NCBI GenBank assembly: GCA_964554185.1
Contig: CAZKNJ010000004.1
Coordinates: forward strand, 1-64,000
From: CAZKNJ01 sp964554185
GTDB taxonomy: Bacteria; 4484-113
Direction of reading: 5' to 3'
Length of the DNA stretch: 64,000 bases
The notes under the pieces were generated by a model, which was not told the origin of the DNA, ran no database searches, and saw only the letters and a program-made list of their open reading frames with translations. Within the stretch, counting starts at the first letter, position 1. The number at the start of each line of letters is the position of its first letter. The position numbers were made by a program, and so were the translations under genes. Below, piece by piece: positions 53,604 through 61,730 of this stretch.

Positions 53604-53838
53604 ACGGGCTGCCGAAAAGGACCTGAAACGGCTGCCGCCAGCCGACTTCAACCGCGTCATCACCGCAATCAAGGCTCTCGCAAGCGTTCCCCGCCCAACC
53701 GGTACTCGCAAACTGAAGGGCTCCAAAGGTGATTATCGCTTGCGTGTTGGGGACCTGCGGGTGATATACGAGGTTGACGATCGCGAGCGCGCCGTCCGTG
53801 TGATGCGCGTACGTCCTCGGGACGAAGCCTACAAGTAA
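53584..53838 (+). CDS. RelE/ParE-family toxin
   Basis: An 84-residue basic protein of the RelE/ParE fold: YQVLLERAAEKDLKRLP at the N-terminus, RKLKGSKGDYRLRVGDLRVIYEV in the middle and VRVMRVRPRDEAYK at the end. The Lys/Arg residues of the RelE-like catalytic face (KLKG, YRLRVGDLRV, R near the C-terminus) are present, suggesting ribosome-dependent mRNA cleavage. GTG start inside the antitoxin gene. Confidence 0.88.
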   Translation: MYQVLLERAAEKDLKRLPPADFNRVITAIKALASVPRPTGTRKLKGSKGDYRLRVGDLRVIYEVDDRERAVRVMRVRPRDEAYK

Positions 53839-53865
53839 TCCAGCTGGCTCGTAATAAAAGAGCCT

Positions 53866-53931
53866 CCGGGCGGGAAAGGCGCTGCACACCGGCGGATGCC
53901 GGAAACCCCCTCGGCCGCGCCTCCCGCCCGG
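53866..53931. terminator. Long inverted repeat between the toxin gene and gdh2
   Basis: CCGGGCGGGAAAGGCGC (53866-53882) pairs with GCGCC-TCCCGCCCGG (53917-53931) with a small internal bulge; the loop is about 34 bases and contains a smaller GCCGG-type hairpin. Probably the terminator of gdh2 on the minus strand, although a structured RNA is possible. Confidence 0.5.
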
Positions 53932-53955
53932 AAGCGGAGGACGTGAAAAAGCGAT

Positions 53956-55299
53956 TTAGACGACGCCCTGATCCATCATCGCGTTGGCGACCTTTAGGAA
54001 GCCGGCGATGTTGGCGCCGTTGACATAGTTGCCCGGCGTGCCATAGGCCTCGGCGGTCTCAAAGCACGCCTTGTGGATTGAAATCATGATGTTGTGGAGC
54101 TTCTCGTCCACTTCGTTGCGCGTCCAGGAAGTGTGCCCCGCGTTCTGCGCCATCTCCAGGCCGCTGGTGGCCACGCCGCCGGCGTTGGCCGCCTTGCCCG
54201 GGCCGTAGAGGATCTTCTTCGCGACGAAGTGCTCAACGCCTTCCGGCACCGTGGGCATATTGGCGCCCTCGCTGACGACAAACACGCCGTTCTTGACCAG
54301 CGCTTTGGCGTCGTCCACCGAAACCTCGTTCTGGGTGGCGCTGGGGAAGGCGCACTGCGCACCCTCAACCTGCCACACGCCGGTGCCTTCGTGGAACTCG
54401 CACTTGTACTTCGCGGCATACTCCTTGATGCGGCCGCGCTTGACGTTCTTCAGCTCCATCACGTACGCGAGCTTCTCCTCGTTGATACCATCGCGGTCAA
54501 CAATGAAGCCAGCGGAGTCGGAGAGGGTGATGCATTTCCCGCCGAGGTGGCTGACCTTCTCCACGGTGTACTGCGCGACGTTGCCGGAGCCGGAGACCAG
54601 GCAGGTCTTGCCTTTGACGCTGTCGCCGCGGGTGCGCAGCATTTCCTCCGCGAAGTACACCGCGCCGTAGCCGGTGGCCTCCGGGCGGATGAGGCTGCCG
54701 CCCCACGCCAGGCCCTTGCCGGTCAACACGCCCTCAAAGCGGTTGACGATGCGCTTGTACTGGCCGAACAGGAAGCCGATCTCGCGCCCGCCCACGCCGA
54801 TATCGCCGGCGGGGATGTCGGTGCGGCCGCCGATGTGGCGGAAGAGCTCCGTCATGAAGCTCTGGCAGAAGCGCATAACCTCTCTATCGGACTTGCCCTT
54901 GGGGTCGAAGTCGGAGCCGCCCTTGCCGCCGCCGATGGGGATGGTGGTCAAAGCGTTCTTGAAAACCTGCTCAAATCCCAGGAACTTGAGAATGCCCAGA
55001 TTTACTGTAGGGTGGAAACGCAATCCGCCCTTGTACGGGCCGATCGCGCTGTTGAATTCCACGCGGAAACCGCGGTTAACCTGAACACGCCCCTCATCGT
55101 CCGTCCAGGGCACACGGAACAGAATCACGCGCTCCGGCTCCACGATGCGCTCGAGAATCCGCGCTTCTTTGTATTCCGGGTGCCGTTCCAGCGCCAACTC
55201 CAGCGATTCCACGACCTCGCGTACGGCCTGGTGGAACTCCTTTTCGCCGGGATTCTTGGCGATTAAGCCCTCCATGAAGGAGTCAACCCACTGTGACAT
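53956..55299 (-). CDS. gdhA: Glutamate dehydrogenase, GdhA-type
   Basis: A 447-residue hexameric-type enzyme resembling NADP-specific GdhA. Motifs: VEFNSAIGPYKGGLRFHP near 85-102, TIPIGGGKGGSDFDPKGKS near 120-138 (catalytic Lys region), GDIGVGGREIGFLFG near 165-179 and the Rossmann motif SGSGNVAQYTVEK near 237-249. Cofactor preference is inferred from subfamily. The start Met at 55299 has GGAGGT upstream; a TTG at 55314 would add five residues. Together with gdh1 it flanks the flavoprotein operon. Confidence 0.93.
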   Translation of the reverse strand: MSQWVDSFMEGLIAKNPGEKEFHQAVREVVESLELALERHPEYKEARILERIVEPERVILFRVPWTDDEGRVQVNRGFRVEFNSAIGPYKGGLRFHPTVNLGILKFLGFEQVFKNALTTIPIGGGKGGSDFDPKGKSDREVMRFCQSFMTELFRHIGGRTDIPAGDIGVGGREIGFLFGQYKRIVNRFEGVLTGKGLAWGGSLIRPEATGYGAVYFAEEMLRTRGDSVKGKTCLVSGSGNVAQYTVEKVSHLGGKCITLSDSAGFIVDRDGINEEKLAYVMELKNVKRGRIKEYAAKYKCEFHEGTGVWQVEGAQCAFPSATQNEVSVDDAKALVKNGVFVVSEGANMPTVPEGVEHFVAKKILYGPGKAANAGGVATSGLEMAQNAGHTSWTRNEVDEKLHNIMISIHKACFETAEAYGTPGNYVNGANIAGFLKVANAMMDQGVV

Positions 55300-55378
55300 T
55301 CGGAAGACCTCCAAATAGATGATGTAGTGTTTTCCCTTACTCCTGCACCCGACCGCTGCGCGGACCGGGCGGGAACTG

Positions 55379-55387
55379 AGTTTAGCA
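55379..55387 (-). promoter_or_regulatory. Extended -10 of gdh2
   Basis: On the minus strand, TGC (55387-55385) followed by TAAACT (55384-55379), with no good -35. Transcription would begin near 55372. Confidence 0.5.
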
Positions 55388-55426
55388 CAGGACGGCGGGA
55401 TTGGCTAGTAAGTGAAGCAGGTAATT

Positions 55427-55442
55427 TGTGAATAATCTCACA
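55427..55442. promoter_or_regulatory. Perfect TGTGA-N6-TCACA upstream of gdh2
   Basis: TGTGA-ATAATC-TCACA. Its centre lies about 62 bases upstream of the predicted gdh2 transcription start, the classic class I activator position for CRP-family proteins. Confidence 0.65.
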
Positions 55443-55653
55443 TCCTCGCCACTCCCACCTTACAGGGAAGTATTACAGATGCAGCGGCAGCTGGGCCAAG
55501 CCGCTGCTTACCTGGAAAACACCATAATCACGCTGCTGGTGAAGCGGTTCACTCTTGGGGTCTGGCTATGGCCTGCGCCGCGCCTTTCTGCACTCCCTGC
55601 TGCAGGCTGGCTCGCGAGTTGGCTGCCCAGCGGCACCTGCTCCGTCCCTTCTG

Positions 55654-55662
55654 TGATAAAAT
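55654..55662 (+). promoter_or_regulatory. Extended -10 of the YvyF-like gene
   Basis: TGA (55654-55656) followed by TAAAAT (55657-55662), 11 bases before ATG 55674. Confidence 0.4.
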
Positions 55663-55673
55663 CCTACAGGGCG

Positions 55674-56099
55674 ATGAAGCAGTTCATACCCTGCGCAAAA
55701 TGCGGCAAGCTGTTTTCGGCGGAGACGCCGGAGCAGACGCTGTGCACGACGTGCCGCTCCAGCGCCGCCGGGGCCGTCACCGAAACCGTGGCGCTGGAAC
55801 GCTGCCGCTCCTACATCCGCAGCCTGGACGCCGAGGGCAAGCTGGTGACCGTACTGGAGGTGGCCGAGGCCGTCGGCGTCCCCGATGATGTGGTGATGCG
55901 GTTTATCAAGGATGGCCTTATCAGCACGCTTTCGTTCAACGACCCGCGGGTACGGGCGTTTCTGCTCAAGCGTGAGCAGGAGAGGGCGCGCGAGAAGGCC
56001 AAGGAGCTGGCGCAGGCGACAGAGGAAAAGGAGCCCCCGAGGGAGGAGCCCCGGGGCCGCGGTTTCCACATTTACGACGAAGAAGAAGAAGAGCAGTAG
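55674..56099 (+). CDS. YvyF-like flagellar-operon zinc-ribbon/HTH protein
   Basis: A 141-residue protein. A zinc-ribbon-like C-x2-C ... C-x2-C (Cys7, Cys10, Cys24, Cys27) opens it, followed by a helix-turn-helix-like segment VTVLEVAEAVGVPDDVVMRFIKDGLIS and a highly charged C-terminus ending DEEEEEQ. This layout matches the TIGR03826/YvyF family found in flagellar operons of Gram-positives. The frame is open far upstream, but ATG 55674 begins the recognisable domain and follows a -10 box. Flagellin and fliD are 2-6 kb away. Confidence 0.72.
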   Translation: MKQFIPCAKCGKLFSAETPEQTLCTTCRSSAAGAVTETVALERCRSYIRSLDAEGKLVTVLEVAEAVGVPDDVVMRFIKDGLISTLSFNDPRVRAFLLKREQERAREKAKELAQATEEKEPPREEPRGRGFHIYDEEEEEQ

Positions 56100-56138
56100 G
56101 CCGCGCCGCTGCCATCGCCCGGGTTAAGGAGTAACCGG

Positions 56139-56690
56139 ATGATTGACGCGCCCCAATGTGCGCGACCCGCCGCGATCCACGCGAGTTCGCGCGGCCGGCG
56201 GCGCAGCGACCCCTACGGAGATACACGCGCGCTTCGCGCCGCCCGGGCACAGCGCGCATCCGAGGCCCGGCGGGGCTGGGAGCGGATGTTACTGGACATG
56301 GCGTCCACCAGCGGGCGTGAACGGATGAGCGAGCGGTGGCGCGAGATGCAGGAATCGCTGAGGCCGCTGGAAGACGAGCTAGTGCGGCTGCAGCTTCTTC
56401 CTCCGCGGGAGCTTCCCGCAGACGAGCCGGGCAAGCCAGCCGAGCAACCGCAGGACGCACCACGGCCTCCATCCCTTGCCCCGGCTGAAGCCTTCGCCGC
56501 TCTGGAGTTTGGTGCAGCGCTGTATAGGATTGCCGGCGAGCAGGCAGACGGCGTGCTCGCTCTGCGGGCTGTGCTGCAGCGGCAACGGCAACAACAGCTC
56601 CTGGCGCTGCTACAGGCAGCGGCGGCTGCTTCACGCGGCGCTTATACCAGTCCGTCAGCATCCTCCGCCGCCATCTCCTTGTTGGCCTGA
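56139..56690 (+). CDS. Hypothetical protein, 183 residues
   Basis: An Ala/Arg/Gln-rich protein with an AAGGAG ribosome site eight bases before ATG 56139. The middle looks helical and coiled-coil-like (RERMSERWREMQESLRPLEDELVRLQ), then a Pro-rich linker (about 85-110), then a helical stretch rich in Leu/Gln. Size and helical nature resemble flagellar chaperones such as FlgN, but I cannot show homology. It follows the YvyF-like gene by 39 bases and is probably co-transcribed with it. Confidence 0.6.
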   Translation: MIDAPQCARPAAIHASSRGRRRSDPYGDTRALRAARAQRASEARRGWERMLLDMASTSGRERMSERWREMQESLRPLEDELVRLQLLPPRELPADEPGKPAEQPQDAPRPPSLAPAEAFAALEFGAALYRIAGEQADGVLALRAVLQRQRQQQLLALLQAAAAASRGAYTSPSASSAAISLLA

Positions 56691-56710
56691 CCGGCGGCGG
56701 CCCAGTGCCC

Positions 56711-56719
56711 TGCTATAAT
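56711..56719 (+). promoter_or_regulatory. Extended -10 of pyrD
   Basis: TGC followed by a perfect TATAAT (56714-56719), 11 bases before ATG 56731. There is no ribosome site. Confidence 0.55.
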
Positions 56720-56730
56720 CCCAGCTCGAC

Positions 56731-57657
56731 ATGAAGGACGAGGGCTCAAGCGCGTCGTTGCGGGTTTCGCAGGGGAAGCTCTCCTTTGCCAATCCGGTGC
56801 TGCTGGCATCGGGCTGCGCGTCCTTCGGTGAGCCGTTTGAAGGGCTAACTCAATTGGCGCGTGTGGGGGCGCTCGTGACCAAAGCGGTGACCGCCAATCC
56901 ACGTGCCGGCAATGCGCCGGTGCGCATCCTCGAGACGCCCGGCGGAATGATGAACTGCATCGGCCTGCAAAACCCCGGCGTGGACGCCTTTGCCTCCGAC
57001 ATTCTGCCCCGTCTGCGGCAGTCCGGCGTTACCATCATCGTGAATGTAGCCGGCCACAGCGAAGAGGAGTATGAGAGCGTCGTGCAGCAGCTGGAAGCCG
57101 AGGAAGGCATCTACGCCTATGAGATCAACCTTTCTTGCCCCAACGTGGATGGCGGAACGGTTTTTGCCACTGACCCGGTGCTGTTCGGGCGGGTATGCGA
57201 ACGCCTGCGACGCGTCACCGAGCGCAGGCTGATGCCGAAGCTGTCACCCGAAGCCGGCGACCTCGCGCCCTACGGGCTGATTGCGCTCGGCGCGGGAATG
57301 GATGGCGTGACGGTCTGCAATACCCATCCGGCAATGGCGCTGGATTGGCGCACGGGCAGGAGCAAGCTAGCACGTCCGGTGGCGGGACTGTCGGGCCCGG
57401 CGCTGAAGCCCATTACGCTGCATAAGGTCCGGCAGGTGGCGGCGGCGGTGCCAGAGCTGCCCATCATCGCTTCCGGCGGGGCAACTTGCGCCACCGATGT
57501 GGTTGAGTTCATTCGCGCGGGCGCGCTGGCGGTGGAGTTCGGCACCGCGCTGTTCCACGATCCGGCTCTGCCTGAGAAGATCGTCGGCGAACTGCCGAAG
57601 CTGCTGGCGGAGTGTAGAGTGGAATCACCCGACGACCTGCGCGGAAGGCTGGGATAG
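56731..57657 (+). CDS. pyrD: Dihydroorotate dehydrogenase, class 1B catalytic subunit type
   Basis: Oxidises dihydroorotate to orotate in pyrimidine synthesis, using FMN. The 308-residue protein has NPVLLASGCASFGEP near 21-35, NCIGLQNPG near 75-83, the active-site Cys136 in EINLSCPNVDGG and the FMN-phosphate segment IIASGGATCATDVVEF near 245-260. Cys as catalytic base is typical of class 1. Class 1B enzymes pair with PyrK, which is not in the window. Confidence 0.93.
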   Translation: MKDEGSSASLRVSQGKLSFANPVLLASGCASFGEPFEGLTQLARVGALVTKAVTANPRAGNAPVRILETPGGMMNCIGLQNPGVDAFASDILPRLRQSGVTIIVNVAGHSEEEYESVVQQLEAEEGIYAYEINLSCPNVDGGTVFATDPVLFGRVCERLRRVTERRLMPKLSPEAGDLAPYGLIALGAGMDGVTVCNTHPAMALDWRTGRSKLARPVAGLSGPALKPITLHKVRQVAAAVPELPIIASGGATCATDVVEFIRAGALAVEFGTALFHDPALPEKIVGELPKLLAECRVESPDDLRGRLG

Positions 57658-57667
57658 CAAGCTACAA

Positions 57668-57695
57668 GAAAGCGGAGCCTCCCTGCTCCGCTTTC
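57668..57695. terminator. Bidirectional terminator between pyrD and fliD
   Basis: Perfect 11-base stem GAAAGCGGAGC / GCTCCGCTTTC (57668-57678 and 57685-57695) with a CTCCCT loop, 10 bases after pyrD and 50 bases after fliD on the opposite strand. Confidence 0.75.
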
Positions 57696-57745
57696 CGCCC
57701 GGTTAAGGGCGTATCCTCATCCCGCCGAAGCAGGTGGGGAGTCTG

Positions 57746-60700
57746 CTAGCCGCTTGAAGTACTGCTTTGATTGCCTGCGGCCGCGATTGTCGCCGCGAGG
57801 TATGCTTCCACGTATTGGGAAATGTTACTTATCTTCGCCAGTTGCGTTTCCAGCGAGACAAACTGGTTGCGCAGCCGGGTCTCGTAGGTTGACAGGCTCT
57901 CCTCGGCGCGGCTGATGGAGTCCTGATAGTTTAGTATCTGCTTATCAAACGCGCCGCCGGTGCGCAGCCGCTCAAATATGGCGCCTTGAATGCCCGTCTG
58001 GTTCTGCACATACTTGCGCGTCCGCGCGGCGGTGCCCCCGTACACAAACGGGTCAATGCCCAGGTAGGAGCCCGGCTGGACGCCCAGCCGGGTGAGCAGC
58101 GAATCACCGCCGTAGGATAGGTCGGAGAAAGAAATTTCCGCCGAGCGGTCAGTGCGGGTGGAGGTGAAGTTCAGCAAGTAGTTGGCGTCGTAGTACGGCA
58201 GGATGCTGTTACCCAGACCGGCTTCCGCCAGCGCCGAGCTGATGCGGTTGAGCACAGTAGATGCGTTGTAGGCTCCAGGAGTGAAGCGCACTTCCGCAGT
58301 AGTGCCGCTGCCGTCGCCGACGGTGAAGCGCAGGCTGGTGCCCACGGAGATGCCGCCCGAGAGGTCGGCGCTGCCGGTGGCGGTGACGCGGCTCTGCACC
58401 GCGGTGGCGAAGAGCTTGTACACATCGTCGGCATTGTCGCTCAGAGCGCTCAGCAACACCTGATTGCCGCGCAGGCTCGCTTCCAGTATTCCGCGGTCGG
58501 TGGTCGTCGACAGCAACATGCCTCTGTTCTCGCGGGCCTCGTCCGCACTCGCGCCAACGCTGGAGGTGGTCATTCCAAGCTGGGCGATTGAGCGGTAGGC
58601 CCCCTCGTTGCTCACGAGGCCGAGTATCATCTCGCGGATCTTCCGCGCGATAGCGCGCATGCCGGAGTCGCGCGAGACGAAGTCGCGCTGGCGGAGCTCG
58701 TTGCGCCGCGTGTTGTACGCGTCTATCTCGTCCAGCGACATCGTCGCCAGCGCGTCGTCGTCCAGCGGCACCAGCTCTTCGCGCTCGCTTTTCGTCAGCG
58801 GCGGCTGGTTCACCAGGTCTATCGCCGTGTTGTACTCCACTATGAAGTCCAGCAGCGCGGTAATGGCCTTCTCGGTGTCCGCCGCCACGTCAACCGTGAC
58901 GGGGCTGGAGGTGGCTCCCTGGAGGTTGAAGGTCACACCACCTACGATGTCGCTTACCGTGTTGGTCGCGCGGGTGTATTCCACGTCGTCAACTGTGAAC
59001 ACCGCGTCCTGGCGCTCGCTGCCGACATCCCATGAATACGCGGTGTAGGGCAGCAGGCGCATCGCGGCGAGGAAGCTGCTCGTGTCGGTCGCAGAGCCAA
59101 CCTTGATCTGTGTGGCCGTCGGGTTCTTGCTGAGATCCTGGCGCAAGACGAACTTGTCGGCAGCCTCGTCGTATGACGCAATGACGCCGGCCTGCGAGCG
59201 GTTGATGCGGTCAATAACATTGTTGAGGCTGTCCACTCCGGCGTCCACATAGATGGCAACCCCGTTGATGGTGAAGACGCCGGAAGTGGGGGTGACGGTC
59301 AGGCCGCCTTCGGAGAGGGGCACGGTGGGGCTGGCTTTGCGGTCGGACTGCCCGGCGATGGCGTATCCGCCCGCGTCGTCCGTCACCCCGAGTATGGTCC
59401 ACAGATTGCTGGTGTTGCCCGCGCCGCCGAAAGTGAAGCCGGAGGAGCTGTTGTCGTTGCGCTCCATGACGAAGCGGTTCAGCGCGCCGTCGTAGCGGAT
59501 AGTCACACCCGCGCCGCTGGAGTTAATCTGCGCCATCACCTCGTGCACCGTGGTGGCAGTGACATCACCCACGGTGATGGACACGCCGTTAATCACCAGA
59601 GTGCCGTCGGTATGATTGCCGGGGCTGGCGGAGGAGTTCTGCGGAGTGAGGGCGAAGCCCGCAGTGGCTAGCGATGCGTATATGTCTATCGGGGGAACCT
59701 TGGTGGTTGGCGAGGATGCGATGTTAGCGGCACCGAAGCGCACGGAACTCATCGCAGGGCTGGTGTTGAGCACGTCGTACTTGCCCGTGATGGCGACAGC
59801 GACGCCGTTCCCCGGTGACAGCGCGTTGACCGTAGCGCCGATAATGAGGCGCGTAGTGTTTGTATTGTCCACACCGGTCGCCGCCGTCCTGACGGTTGCG
59901 CCACCAGTAGTCTGCTGGGTCGCCGTCATCGTGTAGTGGGCGTTACTGGAAGACGCCGCAAACGTGTTGGTGCCGTCGTCCGTTGAGCTCTGGAGGTCCG
60001 TCGCGCCGATGGAAAACAGCGTATCCAGTATTCCGCCCAGGCCGTCAATCGCGCGGACGTCGCGGCCGCCGGCGTTCGCCTGTATCTCCAGCCGGTAGCT
60101 GCCAGACACGGAGACCAGCTGCGCCGTGACCGTCGGCACCTGCGCATTTATTGCGTCCACGAGGTCCTGCACCGACGAATCCGCGCTCAGCCCCTGGATG
60201 AGGATGAACTCCTGCGAGCCGGCGCCGTCGGGGTCTATCGCCAACTGGTTAAACACGGTGATGCCGTAGGAGCCCAGAGTGTTGCTGGGGTCAAGGACAG
60301 TGGTTGAGCCGTAGAGCCGCCCAGCCTTGCCCTGGGTGCCCGAAATGAAGTACTTGCCGGTGACCTCCACCGCGAAGGGGCCGGTGGTAATCACCTGGGC
60401 GGTCTGGGCCGCGCCTGCGCGCGTGGTGATGAAGCTCCCGGCGGCGAAGCTGGTGGTGTTGGGCCCACCGTCCACGAAGCTCAGGCTGATGGCGGTCTGC
60501 GAAGCTCCGCCAGCGCTGTCGGTGAGCACCAGCCGTCCGCTGTCCAGCGTCAGCGTGGCGTTGGTGTACGCGCCGTTGACGCCCGCGAGGAACTGCGCCA
60601 GCGTGGTGCCGGTGACGCCGTAGGTGAAATCGTAGGTGCCGGTGCCGCCGTTGATCAGCGAGCCGTCCGGGTTGGTGCCGGTGATGCGGATGATGTCGCC

Positions 60701-61621
60701 GCTGTCCAGCGTGCCGGTTATCTGGTCAAGGGTGGCGATATCGGTGGCGCCGGTGGCGGGTGCGCCGCCTACCGTGTATGTCTTTGTATTGGTTAGCTGC
60801 TGCGCCACCGCGCCGGCGCCCGCGCGCGCATTGCCTGCGCCGATGGTAAGCGTGCTACCGGAGTAGTCGTTGTCGTGGAACTGGATGCCGTAAGGCAAGA
60901 CGGTGGTGTTGAAGGTGATGTCGCCCGCCACGGTGGGATCGGCCTCGGTGAGGACAATCTCGCCACGCTGGCCGATGGAAGCGGTAACTTCCCCCTGGAA
61001 AACCGACGTAATCGTCTGCGCCAGCCGCCCCAGAGTGTCGGTGGTGTCGCCCGCAAAGGTGAACGTGCCCGAAACCGCGGTGCTGTCTTTGAGGTTGCCG
61101 GAGATGGTAATGGTGTCGCCGGCGGTGATGGTGGCGGAGCCGATGCCCGCCTGCACCGTGTCCTTGATGAGCGTGCTCGTGGTGGCGCCGCGCGTCTGGT
61201 AGGTGCCGTTCACCGTAATGGAGTTGATGCCTGCCGTATTGGTGGGCGGCAGGTACACGCTGCGCGTGATCAGATTCCCGCTCACGCCCGAGGATACCCG
61301 TGAAGCGCGGGCTAGCTGGGAAACGGTAATGCTGTGCGACCCGATGGAAGCGCCGACTCCGCCGGTGGCGGACACCAGATTGTCCGCAGACGAAGTGACC
61401 AGGCGGCTGTTGAAAGTGGCCTCCAGCGTGAGGTTGAACAGCATGTTGTTGAACCGCAGAAGCTGCGAGTTCACCGACTGGACGACCGACCGGTTGAACA
61501 CCAGGTTGTCGCGCGCCTGCTCCATCGCCTGGATGGGGCCGCGCCGCAGCTGCACGAGCTCTGAAATGATCGCGTTTGCGTCAATCCCTGATTGCAGTCC
61601 AAGGAACTGAATGGTTCCCAT
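57746..61621 (-). CDS. fliD: Flagellar hook-associated protein 2 (filament cap), very large
   Basis: Filament cap protein that assists flagellin assembly. The N-terminal FliD domain (about 3-110) starts GTIQFLGLQSGIDANAIISELVQL. The C-terminal FliD domain (about 950-1270) includes MRAIARKIREMILGLVS and a coiled ending (YQDSISRAEESLSTYETRLRNQFVSLETQ). Between them are several flagellin-hook-IN-like segments and Thr/Gly/Ser-rich beta repeats. At 1291 residues it is two to three times the usual length (about 450-700). ATG 61621 has GGAGGT seven bases upstream; an in-frame GTG lies nine bases before. Confidence 0.92.
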   Translation of the reverse strand: MGTIQFLGLQSGIDANAIISELVQLRRGPIQAMEQARDNLVFNRSVVQSVNSQLLRFNNMLFNLTLEATFNSRLVTSSADNLVSATGGVGASIGSHSITVSQLARASRVSSGVSGNLITRSVYLPPTNTAGINSITVNGTYQTRGATTSTLIKDTVQAGIGSATITAGDTITISGNLKDSTAVSGTFTFAGDTTDTLGRLAQTITSVFQGEVTASIGQRGEIVLTEADPTVAGDITFNTTVLPYGIQFHDNDYSGSTLTIGAGNARAGAGAVAQQLTNTKTYTVGGAPATGATDIATLDQITGTLDSGDIIRITGTNPDGSLINGGTGTYDFTYGVTGTTLAQFLAGVNGAYTNATLTLDSGRLVLTDSAGGASQTAISLSFVDGGPNTTSFAAGSFITTRAGAAQTAQVITTGPFAVEVTGKYFISGTQGKAGRLYGSTTVLDPSNTLGSYGITVFNQLAIDPDGAGSQEFILIQGLSADSSVQDLVDAINAQVPTVTAQLVSVSGSYRLEIQANAGGRDVRAIDGLGGILDTLFSIGATDLQSSTDDGTNTFAASSSNAHYTMTATQQTTGGATVRTAATGVDNTNTTRLIIGATVNALSPGNGVAVAITGKYDVLNTSPAMSSVRFGAANIASSPTTKVPPIDIYASLATAGFALTPQNSSASPGNHTDGTLVINGVSITVGDVTATTVHEVMAQINSSGAGVTIRYDGALNRFVMERNDNSSSGFTFGGAGNTSNLWTILGVTDDAGGYAIAGQSDRKASPTVPLSEGGLTVTPTSGVFTINGVAIYVDAGVDSLNNVIDRINRSQAGVIASYDEAADKFVLRQDLSKNPTATQIKVGSATDTSSFLAAMRLLPYTAYSWDVGSERQDAVFTVDDVEYTRATNTVSDIVGGVTFNLQGATSSPVTVDVAADTEKAITALLDFIVEYNTAIDLVNQPPLTKSEREELVPLDDDALATMSLDEIDAYNTRRNELRQRDFVSRDSGMRAIARKIREMILGLVSNEGAYRSIAQLGMTTSSVGASADEARENRGMLLSTTTDRGILEASLRGNQVLLSALSDNADDVYKLFATAVQSRVTATGSADLSGGISVGTSLRFTVGDGSGTTAEVRFTPGAYNASTVLNRISSALAEAGLGNSILPYYDANYLLNFTSTRTDRSAEISFSDLSYGGDSLLTRLGVQPGSYLGIDPFVYGGTAARTRKYVQNQTGIQGAIFERLRTGGAFDKQILNYQDSISRAEESLSTYETRLRNQFVSLETQLAKISNISQYVEAYLAATIAAAGNQSSTSSG

Positions 61622-61641
61622 AGGAGCCACCTCCTAGATAT

Positions 61642-61649
61642 TTATCGGC
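61642..61649 (-). promoter_or_regulatory. Sigma-28-like -10 element before fliD
   Basis: On the minus strand GCCGATAA, identical to the flagellar sigma-28 -10 consensus, about 20 bases before the fliD start codon. No TAAA -35 is found at the normal 15-base distance; CTTAA sits closer. Confidence 0.45.
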
Positions 61650-61670
61650 AACGCGCGCGTTAAGGGCAGC

Positions 61671-61700
61671 GCCGGCAGGCCGTGGGCTCGGCCTGCCGGC
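61671..61700. terminator. Terminator hairpin after the flagellin gene
   Basis: Perfect 12-base stem GCCGGCAGGCCG / CGGCCTGCCGGC with a 6-base loop, 30 bases after the flagellin stop on the minus strand. Only a short T run follows in that direction. Confidence 0.65.
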
Positions 61701-61730
61701 ATATCCCTGAAGCGCCTCGGTCGAGGCTGC

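Larger units (their letters stand above)
55300..55673. other. Intergenic region between gdh2 and the YvyF-like gene
   Basis: A 374-base stretch without a convincing gene. It holds the gdh2 ribosome site and extended -10, the perfect TGTGA-N6-TCACA at 55427-55442, and an extended -10 (TGA TAAAAT, 55654-55662) for the plus-strand gene at 55674. An open plus-strand frame through it looks non-coding. I see nothing else. Confidence 0.6.

Noticed and set aside
54094..55266. Long open frame on the plus strand opposite gdh2 (390 codons)
   Set aside because: It is complementary to a clear glutamate dehydrogenase, encodes low-complexity Ala/Leu/Asp-rich sequence and has no recognisable domain; a GC-rich shadow.
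55428..55673. N-terminal extension of the YvyF-like protein
   Set aside because: The in-frame upstream part is hydrophobic and compositionally unlike the domain, and a -10 box lies just before ATG 55674.
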